Assembly (NCBI RefSeq): GCF_018812025.1
Contig: NC_063050.1
Coordinates: 58,486,031-58,550,030, forward strand
Origin: Megalobrama amblycephala
Taxonomy: Eukaryota > Chordata > Actinopteri > Cypriniformes > Xenocyprididae
Direction of reading: 5' to 3'
Length of the DNA: 64,000 nt
Below are positions 10,573 through 20,805 of the stretch, one piece after another (positions within the stretch are counted from its first letter, which is position 1; each line of letters begins with the position of its first letter). The notes under the pieces are model-generated. The model was not told the origin of the DNA. It saw only the letters and a list, made by a program, of their open reading frames with translations, and made no database searches. The translations under genes and the position numbers were made by a program.

Positions 10573-11762
10573 ACCCCACACAAATAGCCTACGCACTTTA
10601 TATTTGTTCTTCTTATTCGTCTAATGGTTACGACAGAGACAGTGAGTTATAATAAGTTAACTAATGACTGTGCTCTTTGTACCTGGATGGGTTTGCCTCC
10701 CTGAAAATTCAGAAATTATTATTTCAAAAGTGACGTTCCGTGGGCCGCCTTGCTCTGATGTCATGCCGACGTGTGTCAAAAACCTCTCGCGAGGGCGAGG
10801 CGGCCTCATCGGATTCTGCAGTCGAGCGCAGTTGCTCTCCACCGACTGCGCTGACCAAAAGCACGATGGGAAACGACTTGCTGACGACACAGCTTAAAGC
10901 TTATTGGTTTAAACAACCGTGATGTATTGATCTCTTTTAAAATGTCTGATTTTAAAACTCTAATAGAGCTTGGCAAACTACGTCACTGCGCATTGCATTC
11001 TGGGTAGTCGCCGCCATGTTTTATGTCACGCTCAGGAGCGTACAATGACAACAAATACAAATCACCAGATGAGAAAACGACTATTTACGTTAATTTTTTT
11101 TTTTTGAGAGCTGCTTGCACTTGCTTAGAATAAATGGACTAATATATGAATCTCTTGTGTTGATTCGATCGCCCAGTCGTGTGGCCAGGACATGATATAC
11201 ACACACATAGAAATCACACTGACGCCTTCTATCGGACCACACACAGGACCAAAGTGATTTCTCTATTGCAGTTTTTAATAACTAAACGGCACCGATATAT
11301 TTGCCAGATAAAATAATAAACACAATAGATTGATCTCAGCCAGCATATGATATTTATATGATGATAGCCCTGATTTCTTCATGTTAAGCATTAAGGGATA
11401 ACATAGAGCACGACCTTCTGTAATGCAGCTCTGAAATTAATTATATTGTGGAGTCGCTACACCAAGTAAGTTTTACTGGACCTAAATGGAATAAATACAT
11501 AATTTCTTACCAAGACAAGCTGAACAATGAATCAGAGGTGTTGCTTTATGAACACGGAGAGTGATCGCAACGAGCTATATCACAAATGACAGTTCTAAAC
11601 GTGTTTTCGTACATTATTAATGGCGTGAGCACTTACATATTCAAGTGGATCAGAAGTTATTAATCTGTAATAAATACAAATGACAAAGCCACATTTTGTT
11701 CAAGTTTATTTTCATTGAGTTTCACTTTCACCATTGTGTCGTTTCTAAGCTGGAAGGCAGAT
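10573..11762. other. Stretch without recognised genes
   Basis: A GC-richer block at 10730-10900 has overlapping open frames on both strands that show no recognisable domain. The remainder is AT-rich. Probably old transposon sequence; nothing firmer can be supported. Confidence 0.3.
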
Positions 11763-12134
11763 GAGGGACATTCTAACGCATAATGTGAAAATGCATAACG
11801 TGGCTTAATTTACTAAAACAGTGTTATTAACAAACTAAACTTAGTATGCTTTATTAGTTTGGTGTTTACTATGTACAGAAAAGCAGATAAGCCCAGAATA
11901 TGAACGCAACACATTTAACACATACGCATTTTCCTCCCATAAAGAAAACGCTTAATGGACAGTGACTTAACGTGTAATAAGACGCATTTTGTTCATATTC
12001 TGGGCTCATCTGCTTTGCTGTACATAGTTTCTATGGGAGGAAAGCGTTTAACGTGAAATTGACAATCTGAAATCTGAGCTATTAGTATGACGTTTACTTA
12101 CATTACGCCACATTAAGCGTTTTAGAATGTCCCG
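11763..12134. mobile_element. Foldback element, about 370 bp
   Basis: GGGACATTCTAACGC on the left is mirrored by GCGTTTTAGAATGTCCC on the right. The inner pair AGCAGATAAGCCCAGAATAT (11883) and ATATTCTGGGCTCATCTGCT (11996) forms a second, nearly perfect inverted repeat. Non-coding. Confidence 0.65.
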
Positions 12135-13004
12135 AAAATGGGACAAAATGGCGCTTCATTTCACATCCGTTTTCCACGCTGGTCAGTATATGCAGATAGT
12201 TCATAACACAGCCAGCGTTCGCCATTCTAATATGTTTTTAACTGTATAATATAAATTTTAACATCTTCCTCCACTATTTCCCAGTCTCTACTGTACTGAC
12301 GGTGACCTAAAGTCCCAGAATGCAATGCGTCGCTGACGTAACGTTCCCAGACTCTATACAATTATTTTATGTGTATAAATTATGTGTGAATATTCCTAAA
12401 GTCTCTGACACTGCGATCTCTCTATGGGTTATGTGATTGTTGTCAGATTTATAAAAATATATAAAAACATGTCTATAATTAAAGTAAAAATGAGTGATAC
12501 ACACATCTTTTGAATGGAAATAAATAAGTACTTTGGGTGTATTGTTCATTATGTTTATTTTCATATAAAAGCAACAGAACTAAAATTACATCCAGTTTAT
12601 CAGCAAAAAAGCGCGAGTGTGAATCCCGCGATATCCGCCTTTGATCTCGTAGGTGTCTGTCCACTACGAGAACAGAGAACTGTCCGACTTGCCTGCACTT
12701 TTTTCACTCCTCCCCTCACTGCAGCCGCCTACTCTCGGCTGAACTTCAGGCGAGGCTAGGCGCATCTCAAACAAGCCTAATCTGTCAATCATCGCCCTGA
12801 CAATGTGATTGGTCCGAACAGTTTCTGTTCGGGCATAATTACTCCTCTACGGATCGAGTCCAGACCGAACTCCCCGACCTCAAAATGTTGTGGGCGGGGC
12901 TAAGTTCGGCTGGCATCCAGGCTAGCAAAACAGGGTGAACTGGTAACAATACTAACATCATCCTCAATTATTAAATGTATATGTTCAGACTGTACAGTGT
13001 ATTA
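12135..13004. other. Repeat-derived sequence next to gene 2
   Basis: 12655-12780 (ACGAGAACAGAGAACTGTCC, then CACTCCTCCCCTCACTGCAG) resembles 52180-52290. It is likely the end of a shared DNA transposon. No further exon of gene 2 was found here. Confidence 0.4.
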
Positions 13005-13010
13005 TCTTAC

Positions 13011-13192
13011 CGCTTTTTGTGCATTTCGCTTGTGGAACGGTGAATTAACATAAGTTATCTGGGTCTGGACTGTTTCGATATCTTGATCTGTATTTATGCA
13101 GATGCAGAAGATCACGACTGCGACCACAATCAACAGAGATCCAGCAGCAGCAGCAGAGATCAGCACTGTGTGCACACTGGGTATCGACACTT
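13011..13192 (-). CDS. Gene 2, transmembrane and cytoplasmic exon
   Basis: Read on the minus strand from 13192 after a TTACAG acceptor, in phase 1: EVSIPSVHTVLISAAAAGS, then a strongly hydrophobic LLIVVAVVIFCICI helix, then a tail TDQDIETVQTQITYVNSPFH. The tail tyrosine in ITYVNS sits where fish receptors often have an ITIM-like site, but the +3 residue is Ser rather than Leu/Val/Ile, so it is not a consensus ITIM. A GTAAGA donor follows at 13010. If unspliced, the frame ends two codons later. A further tail exon was not identified. Confidence 0.68.
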
Positions 13193-13535
13193 CTGTAAGT
13201 GTAAAAATAAATAAGGATCCATCAGCAGAAAACATCAGCACTATCAGAGATATAAAGCCTGGAGGATGAGAAGCTAATAATCCATTCAATCAATTTAAAG
13301 TAAAAAAGAAGTAAATAATAATTAAAAAACTATGTTTGGGACAAAGAACAGACAGAAGAGCATCGATGCAGACTTGTGGTTTAATAGCAGGAGGCCATAT
13401 TAGGGTAAATAATTCTGCAGACTATTAACTAACATTACAATGAACATTAGTAGTAGTTTTTTAATTTACATTTATTGGTGTAACAATAAGAACGTGAAGA
13501 GATTGGACAAAAATACACTGTTATTCTGCACTCAC

Positions 13536-13850
13536 CATTAACAGTGACATTGAATTTCTTCTTGAACGTCTCCTTGTTCTGAATGATTAGTTGATAAAGT
13601 CCAGAGTCTGAGATTCTCATGTTGTTGATGGTCAGAGATCCAGTCTGATTGTCCATCTTCAGTCTGTCTCTGAATCTCTCATCCTCATATTCAGGTTTGT
13701 TCCCAATCGATATCTTGATTCTAGCGATACGCTCGTCTCCAAACCTCCACTCCATCCTGTTATATGTCTGTGCTCCAGTAAAATCACTATGTAGAGTTAC
13801 AGAATCTCCCTTCTTCACTGAAACTTCAGCTGTTTCATCACAAAACACAC
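13536..13850 (-). CDS. Gene 2, V-type Ig exon
   Basis: One V-type Ig domain, 315 bases (105 codons), phase 1-1. The acceptor is TTCTCCAG (complement of 13851-13858) and the donor GTGAGT (complement of 13530-13535). Landmarks: VSVKKGDSVTLHSDFTG, the core Trp in MEWRFGDERIARI, DERFRDRLKM, TGSLTINNMRISDSGLYQL and KKFNVTVNG. There is no B/F cysteine pair, as in genes 1, 3 and 4. The product would be a single-domain receptor, since no C2 exon lies between this and the transmembrane exon. Confidence 0.76.
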
Positions 13851-14226
13851 CTGGAGAACAAAAGCAACAATTACTCAGAGAAGGATGAAGGCTCTTAACG
13901 TAATGTTGTTTAAGCACAGCTGTTTGTTTGTTGTTTAATTAAAGCATCGCAGCATTTTGACTGAAATCAAAGTAATTAAGCATTTGAAATGGGATCTTAT
14001 TGGACTATAGAAAGACCCAGCTGAAATGACAGCATTCAGACAGAATTTGCAATACTGAGCTAAACTAAGCCTGCCATGATCTTTAGCTCATAGTTAAGGA
14101 ACATGAAGATGAGCAATTTACTGATGCCAATAAACTGCTGAATCTGTCTATTATGTGCCCAAACACTAATCAAAGATTCAAACTAGATCTCAGAGTCTGG
14201 AAATGAATCAATCTAGAAACACTTAC

Positions 14227-14266
14227 CAACAAGATGCCACAATAACAAACAGAGCAGAAGAAACAT
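14227..14266 (-). CDS. Gene 2, signal-peptide exon
   Basis: The minus strand reads ATG at 14266, encoding MFLLLCLLLWHLVG, a classic short hydrophobic signal peptide. The exon ends in phase 1 at a GTAAGT donor (complement of 14221-14226). Splicing to 13850 keeps the frame. The 5' untranslated region would extend above 14266 toward a transposon fragment at 14380. Confidence 0.7.
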
Positions 14267-14379
14267 CAGTTTTCAGTTGATCAGCTCACAGTATATTAAC
14301 ACAGAAGGTCTAAACAAGCCACAATGGACATGTGGTATAATGCGGACACCTCTTGCTGCCTCCACCTCTTCCTCTTCCA

Positions 14380-14480
14380 GATTGTGTTTGTCTGAAAGAA
14401 GAGAGTCATTTACACCTATGGCTTGAGGGTGAGTAAATCATGGGGTAATTTTCCTTTGAATGTGAACTAATCCTTTAAGG
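14380..14480. mobile_element. MITE fragment (AGGGATAGTTCACCC family)
   Basis: AGATTGTGTTTGTCTGAAAG, CACCTATGGCTTGAGGGTGA and TTTGAATGTGAACTAATCCT match, in complement, the left half of the element at 60003-60592. Only one end is present. It lies about 110 bases upstream of the gene 2 start codon. Confidence 0.6.
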
Positions 14481-15045
14481 CAAGTGAAACTGTATGATTT
14501 TGGGCTGTCCTAGAAGAAAGATGACCACTGTGAAACAATTATGGTGATTTATTTTCTCTACCCATGACCGGATCCACGTTCTCATTCTCTCACCTCTGCC
14601 TCTTTTTTTTTTCTTCAGCGCACACAAGTGTCAAAGTGTGATTCATCATGCTTTGAGTGTGTATGTGTGTGTATGTCTGTGTGTGTATATATATAATGTT
14701 TTTTCACAGGTAAATCAATAACAATTACAACTGTAATGATATTTCAAGTGCAATTTATGAGATTTTTTTCTTTCTTTGTAAAAGTCATAAAGTTTATCAT
14801 ACTGATTTCAAACTGAAGGATTCATTAGTTTGAATAAACATTGAACCAAACACAATAATAACATTCAATATACTTATTATTGACAAAACATCCCATGTTT
14901 CGGTCGTGACTGCACATTTCCAGTAGTTGTAAAAAGTTGTAAAAATTATGTCAATATTATTTTCACAATTTGAAATTTAGGTGTTAGGGTTCAGGACAGA
15001 CTCCTCCCAACTGAAAGTACACAATAAATAATGATTTTATACACA

Positions 15046-15958
15046 CACACTACCGTTCAAAAGTTTGGGATCGGTAATATTTTTAAAAGAAGTTTTGTCT
15101 GCTCACCAAGATTGCATTTCTTTAATTAAAAATACAGTAAAAACAGTAATATTGTGAAATATTATTACAATTTAAAATAACAGTTTTCTATTGGAATATA
15201 ATATAAAATTTATTCCTGTGTTGGAAAAGCTGAATTTTCAGCATCATTACTCCAGTCTTCAGTGTCACATGATCCTTCAGAAATCATTCTGATATGATGA
15301 TTTGCTGCTCAATAAACATTTATGATTATTTTCAATGTTGAAAACAGTTGTGTACTTTTTTTTTTCAGGATTCCTTGATGAATAGAAAGTTCAAAAGAAC
15401 AGCGTTTATCTGAAATACAAAGCTTCTGTAGCATTATACACTACCGTTCAAAGGTTTGGGGTCAGTAAGAATTTTTATTTTTATTTGTTTGAAAAGAAAT
15501 TAAAGAAATGAATACTTTTATTCAGCAAGGATGCATTAAATCAATCAAAAGTGGCAGTAAAGACATTTATAATGTTACAAAAGATTATATTTCAAATAAA
15601 TGCTGTTGGTTTGAACTTTCTATTCATCAAAGAATCCTGAAAAAAAAAAAATATTGTACACAAATATTTTGTACATCTGTGCACAATAAATGTTTCTCAT
15701 ATTACAATGATTTCTGAAGGATCATGTGACACTGAAGACTGGAGTAATGATGCTGAAAATTCAGCTTTGATCACAGGAATAAATTACACTTTACTATATA
15801 TTCACATAGAAAACCAATATTTTAAATTGTAATAATATTTCACAATATTACTGATTTTACTGTATTTTTAATTAAATAAATGCAGCCTTGGTGAGCAGAC
15901 GAAACTTCTTTATAAAACATTAAAAATGTTACAGATCCCAAACCTTTGAACGGTAGTG
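15046..15958. mobile_element. Two head-to-head copies of a palindromic MITE
   Basis: Ends reading CTACCGTTCAAARGTTTGGG occur at 15050 and 15442, and the inverse (CCCAAACCTTTGAACGGTAG) ends at about 15955. The copy 15046-15440 reads as the complement of 15440-15958; for instance TGACACTGAAGACTGGAGTA at 15727 is mirrored at 15250. The two copies share the middle terminus. Open frames here are accidental. Confidence 0.7.
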
Positions 15959-15983
15959 TGTATATATATATATATATATATAT
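15959..15983. repeat. (TA)n microsatellite
   Basis: A run of about 12 TA/AT dinucleotides directly after the MITE end. Confidence 0.85.
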
Positions 15984-16202
15984 AAAGCTTATGGATATTT
16001 TAAATATTATTGTGAGGTTCAATAGATAATAGAAGGATCTGAATACATTGAATACTTAAATGCTTTTTAAATGTGTTTTTTGGTTGTGGGACAGCAGTTA
16101 GCACCAATTCTGTAATGGCCCATATACATCAACATATGTTTATACCCATTAAATGCTTCTGTGTTGCACTTTTCTCATTTAATGCACACCAGAAATGCTT
16201 CT

Positions 16203-16942
16203 TACGGAGCCCCTAAGGGACATGGTGGTGGAAAAAAATTGGGATGGGAGGAATTTTTTTTTTTTTTTTCAAAACTTTATAAATATGTAATCGTTCCCTT
16301 GCTGTGAGCTCGGACAAACACTTCCTCTTTAATGTCCCACTGGCTGGCAGTAGTGTTTCAGTTAGTTCCATAAGTTAATAATGCACACAAATAATAATGC
16401 ACAGCTCATAGAGTTTGAACTTGTTGGACTCAAATATAAAGAAATGCAATCAGTGCTTAAGTCAAACAGTTGAGTAAAATTGGCAATATATTCACAGATT
16501 CGAGCTTCCCGGATTAATAACTCGTGAGCTAAACGTTGTTAAAACACAAATGCAGCTACTTCCAATCATAGTAACCTAGACAATTGTCCACAAATGTGCT
16601 TTATAACGTTTAGCTCACGAGTTATTAATCTGGGAAGCTCGAATCTGTAAATATATTGCCAACATTACTGAACTGCTTGACTTAAGCACTAACTGCATTT
16701 CGTTATATTTGAGTCCAACTAGTTCAAACTCTAAGAGCTGCGCATTATTGTGAGCATTATTAACATATGTTACTAACTGAAACACTACTGCCAGCCAGCG
16801 GGACATTAAAGAGGAAGTGTTTGTCCGAGCTCACAGCAAGGGAACGATTATATATTTGCGAGGGAACGCAAAAGATTTGAAAAAAATATTTTTCCTCCCA
16901 TCCCAAATTTTTCTACCACCACGTCCCTTTAGGGGCTCTGTA
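16203..16942. mobile_element. Foldback transposon, 740 bp, 6-bp duplication
   Basis: The direct duplication GCTTCT (16197-16202 and 16943-16948) flanks ends TACGGAGCCCC and (complement) TACAGAGCCCC. Both halves are long inverted copies: GATTCGAGCTTCCCGGATTA at 16498 mirrors TAATCTGGGAAGCTCGAATC at 16626, and AGGAAGTGTTTGTCC at 16812 mirrors GGACAAACACTTCCT at 16312. Non-coding. The 6-bp duplication is unusual for the other families here and would fit a Dada-type element, but the superfamily is a guess. Confidence 0.75.
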
Positions 16943-17189
16943 GCTTCTGCGTGTGTTCAGTGATTAGTATGTTAAACTTTCCATTGGTTAATCCAGTAGC
17001 AGCTTTTGACCATACATTTAGGTGTGCCAGAGTCTAGGTAATAGAAATTATGAATAACTGTTTTACAATCACTGAACACATGGCAGAAATGTTCTTGCAT
17101 GATTCAGCCTGAGGGTGGTGCACTAATGTTGACTGACAGGATCCAGGTGCATACATCATTGGATCTCATTAGACATAAAACAAACACAA

Positions 17190-17769
17190 CATAAGAATTT
17201 ACAGGCTTTATTCACATGAGCATGTTATACATTCACTCAGTTATCCTCACACTCTCTGTTGGTGATCTGATGCAGGCTGTTTCATACTTTGCAGAAGAGG
17301 ATTGATTGGTCTGGAACAAGGTTACGCAAGATAACATAAAAACAAGAGGCTCTTAATTTGGGCCTGCTGCATTCCAATATTTCTTTATAACCGTAAAACT
17401 CAGCCCTGTACAAGAGTATGCAAAAATTAGACTACAAAATGCTTTTTTATTTATATTCCGTATACTATTTTCTTTGCTTTATGGGCATCAAATTTTGCAT
17501 CAAAATATATAATGCACCATTATCAATAAGAATACACAAAAATATCTCTGTCTAGTTTCTGTACATTTTTGAAAAAGTGCTAAAATATTTCAGAAAAGTA
17601 GGGTAAATTCAGGTCAGATTTTAGTCAGATGAAAAAAAGTGTCCCAATCAAACTGAATTTACTCTACTTATAAAAAGGAAAGAAATTTAGGACATTTTCA
17701 TTTACATATTGTGCCTTTAACAACATGTTTTTGATTGTCCTGATGTTTGATTTTGTTTTGTTTTTTCTC
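17190..17769 (-). other. 3' untranslated region of gene 3
   Basis: Downstream (on the minus strand) of the stop at 17772-17770. The complement of 17207-17212 is AATAAA, a likely polyadenylation signal about 560 bases after the stop. No open frame of interest. Confidence 0.5.
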
Positions 17770-17894
17770 CTATCCTGTTCTGGATTTGATGTCATAAACC
17801 AGAACAACACATGCCAACACAGCAGCCACGCCCATCAGAGCAGAGACGACCAATCGGATCACAGCTTCAGCAGTGCCACAATTGTTGTCAGATT
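17770..17894 (-). CDS. Gene 3, transmembrane and terminal exon
   Basis: After a CTTTAG acceptor the minus strand reads, in phase 1, ESDNNCGTAEAVIRL, a membrane helix LVVSALMGVAAVLACVVLV, and a short basic tail YDIKSRTG ending at a TAG (17772-17770). The tail has no tyrosine-based signalling motif, so the product probably acts as a ligand or needs a partner. The length and layout fit the short-tailed CD48-like members found in fish. Confidence 0.74.
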
Positions 17895-17977
17895 CTAAAG
17901 AAAGAAAGTGAATTCAGCTCCGATCAGCTCAGTAACTCTATTGAACACTATTGAAAAAAGCTAATATCACACCAGAC

Positions 17978-18274
17978 CTGAAATTAACCAATGGAGATCA
18001 CTGATGTCCAGATGTTTGGTCTGGTTGCTGATGGGATTGTTGATCACACAGCTGTAGGTGTTTCTATCCTGATATTCCACCTCCAGAGGAAGAGAGAGAC
18101 TGACGCTGAGATCAGACGCACTGACGCTGGACAATAAACTGTTTCCTCTGTACCAGGAGAGAGTCGCGTGACTCACATCCAACACTGAACACAACAGCAC
18201 AAATTTGGATGATCTTTCTGATGATGACAAACATTGTAAAGCGTCAACGAAGATTACTGGAGAGAGCAGAGGAG
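17978..18274 (-). CDS. Gene 3, C2-type Ig exon
   Basis: A membrane-proximal C2-set domain of 297 bases (99 codons), phase 1-1. Visible are [20 protein letters not shown] (B-strand Cys and core Trp), [11 protein letters not shown] and [19 protein letters not shown] (F-strand Cys, N-glycosylation site NQT). This canonical-cysteine C2 domain after a cysteine-less V domain is the signature layout of the SLAM/CD2/CD48 family. The acceptor is the CAG at 18277-18275. The donor is read as CAG|GTCTGG at 17978 to hold phase 1; it is weaker than the other donors, so the 3' border is less certain. Confidence 0.75.
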
Positions 18275-18570
18275 CTGAAAAGCACACACACAAAAAAATT
18301 GACAGTGATATAATATCTGCTGACTTTAAGATGGCAGTCAGTGAATTATTTTCATATCATCACGCAAAACTCAGTGCTGATGCGTGTACTACAGTCATCA
18401 TAATATTTATAACTGATTCAAAGTTTTAGGATTACACTGAAAAACCAATGACATAAAGAGCTGATCAAAAACAAATAAACAAGACAAAAATTAAAAGTGC
18501 ATTCTGAAACATCATTATGGGTAAATTACAATGATGTAGTACTACTGTATGCATATAATAATCTACTCAC

Positions 18571-18903
18571 CATAAACTGTAAACCTGTAACTCTTGGTTG
18601 ACTCCACACTTCCGACCGTGATGCTTAGATCATAAACTCCACTGTGTACAGATTTGCTGTTTCTAATGGTGAGAGATCCAGTTTGATTATGGAGCTGGAC
18701 TCTGCCTGCGAATTTCCAATCATTACTGTACTGCATAGAAAAGATACCATTCCTTCCCTTCATTCTAGCCACACGAATGCTTCCAAACGTCCACTCTATG
18801 CTGTCGTCTCCCTGTATTTCAGAAACCTCAGAGTCCAGAGTGGCTGAATCTCCTTCGGTCACCGACACTGTCTTCACTACATTTGTCTCGGCAACAAAAA
18901 AAC
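18571..18903 (-). CDS. Gene 3, V-type Ig exon
   Basis: A membrane-distal V-type domain, 333 bases (111 codons), phase 1-1. The acceptor is TCTAG (complement of 18904-18908) and the donor GTGAGT (complement of 18565-18570). Landmarks: KTVSVTEGDSATLDSEVSEI, the core Trp in IEWTFGSIRVARM, TGSLTIRNSKSVHSGVYDL and YRFTVYG. No canonical disulfide. It joins in frame with the C2 exon after a 296-base intron. Confidence 0.76.
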
Positions 18904-19121
18904 CTAGAGGATAAGATTAATATAAATGTAAAAAGATAATAAAATTCAATTCATCAACATGAGAATGCATTGAGTGTCATAGAATGACATAAACTAACGC
19001 AACACTTTATACATCATATAATGTATTCATTTATTAATATAGAACTATTGTTCATTGTTAATTCATATTTGTTCTTAATGGATCCATGTTATAATACTTA
19101 AATGTTATACTACTACTTGAA

Positions 19122-19560
19122 CCCTAGTGAAAAAAAAGTATACTTTATTGTATTTTAAATATATTCCCATTTTCTATAGTACACTGCAAATATACTAACA
19201 AAAAATGTACTATCATTAAATATATAAAAAGTATATTAGTATCATATTTTCACAATGCAACTTTTAACACACTTTAAAATAATTGTACTTTAGTATATTT
19301 TCTAAAAAATATATTTTAGAAAAATATACTTGAAGTGTAAGTTCAGTTTATTTTTTAAAAGTGTATTTATTTGCACTTTATAAAAATATATTTGAGGTAT
19401 ATTTTAACAGTGTGCTGAAAATGATCATTGTAACAATGCACTGAAAGTATATTTAAAAAATGCATTATTTAATATCCTGAAGTTGTAGTGTATCTAAAGT
19501 TAAATTTGAGTATATTTTGTAAGTTTACTTATTCATCCTTGGAATTCATAATATTACTTG
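19122..19560. mobile_element. Element end with CCCTAGTG terminus
   Basis: Begins CCCTAGTGAAAAAAAAGTAT, followed by many TATACTT / AAGTATA words. The inverse terminus lies at 35220-35242. The right border of this piece is unclear. Confidence 0.5.
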
Positions 19561-19794
19561 TGCTTATTTATTTCAGTATGAATGCATTACAAGCCCATTT
19601 AGTATATGCAGTGTAGCCTATGCAATTTCCAAATATGTGTAAATGTTTATTAAGTTTACACTGGCAGAATCATTTTACAATCGTACACACAAATCTATAT
19701 TAAACAACACACCAGCAGCACAAGTAATGTTACATGCGAAAAAATATGTCGAGTGGTTAAACTTATCGGAATTCAAATGTCTCTTCAACTTGGT

Positions 19795-20080
19795 CTGTGA
19801 CCAATCAGATTTTGTTGCTCACTGCCTTCAGCCAATCAGAGCTGCTGACGTCACGGTCGTCGTCTGAATCTCCTCGCTCAGTCACTCAGGTGAAGTATAA
19901 TGTCGCAATGTATAATTTATTTAATAAAACACTGAAAGCGCAATTCATCGCTCAATCTTGGGAATTCTGACCAGTTCAATCACGTGACATCGCAGACTGA
20001 CCGTGATGGCGACGACAACCGGCTAATCTAATGGCCTACGCGATCCTGAAAGAACCGGAGAAAAGTGCTGCTATTGGGAG
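19795..20080 (+). promoter_or_regulatory. Promoter-like cluster with a candidate first exon
   Basis: Two CCAAT boxes (CCAATCAG at 19801 and 19832) and a palindromic CRE-like TGACGTCA (19846-19853) lie within 55 bases. The sequence after them is less AT-rich. An ATG at 20031 opens MAYAILKEPEKSAAIG and runs to a consensus donor GTGAGT at 20081. Nothing recognisable continues it. It could be a promoter carried by a transposon or an orphaned host exon. Confidence 0.35.
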
Positions 20081-20384
20081 GTGAGTTGTAGTCTACCAGT
20101 TAACAAACTTTATTTTATTTTATTTAACAAACGGAGAGCGATATTTCGGCTTGATATCTCCTTTTTGAGTTTTTGTGTGGTGGTTTATGGCACATGTTTG
20201 TATGCAGCACCAAAACATTCATATGATTCAGTAAATCACTGCGGTCAAGCCAGCCGCAGTTTGAAAATACACGGTCAAGCCAGCCGCCAAAAAAAAAAAA
20301 AAAAGTGTGTGCGCCTATTACTATAAATACGGTAATTTCAGGAACAGCAGAGAGAGAACGCGCTTTCAGAGCGCTTGAGTTGTC

Positions 20385-20388
20385 CTTG

Positions 20389-20421
<33 letters not shown>

Positions 20422-20722
20422 ATTCAGGGTAATATATAAAACATTTCGTTCTTTCTTTCTTTCTTTCTAATATATCTATCTATTTTCTTTCGATTATATA
20501 TCCATCTCTTTCTTTTTTCTTTCTAATGTTTCTTTCTCTTACTATATCTTTCTTTTTTCTAATATATCTATTTCTTTTTTTCTTTCTAATGTCTTTCTTT
20601 CTAATATTTCTTTCTTTCTCTTAACATATCTTTCTTTTTTCTTGTACTATATCTTCCTTTTTTCTAATATATCTCTTTCCTTTTTCTTTGTAATGTCTAT
20701 CCTTCTAATATTTCTTTCTATC
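20385..20722. repeat. CTAT and TTTC microsatellite block
   Basis: CTAT repeated about eight times near 20388-20418, then degenerate TTTC/TTTCT and ATATCT tracts to about 20720. It lies about 80 bases before the satellite array. Confidence 0.85.
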
Positions 20723-20805
20723 TCTCTGTTGTTATTTTCATATATATGACAATTACTCTTGAATTAAATTGTGTTACTGTCTTACTGCATAAGGATTACT
20801 GTCTG

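Noticed and set aside
10657..10922. Overlapping frames on both strands in a GC-richer block
   Set aside because: No domain, no splice context and mutual overlap; likely old transposon sequence.
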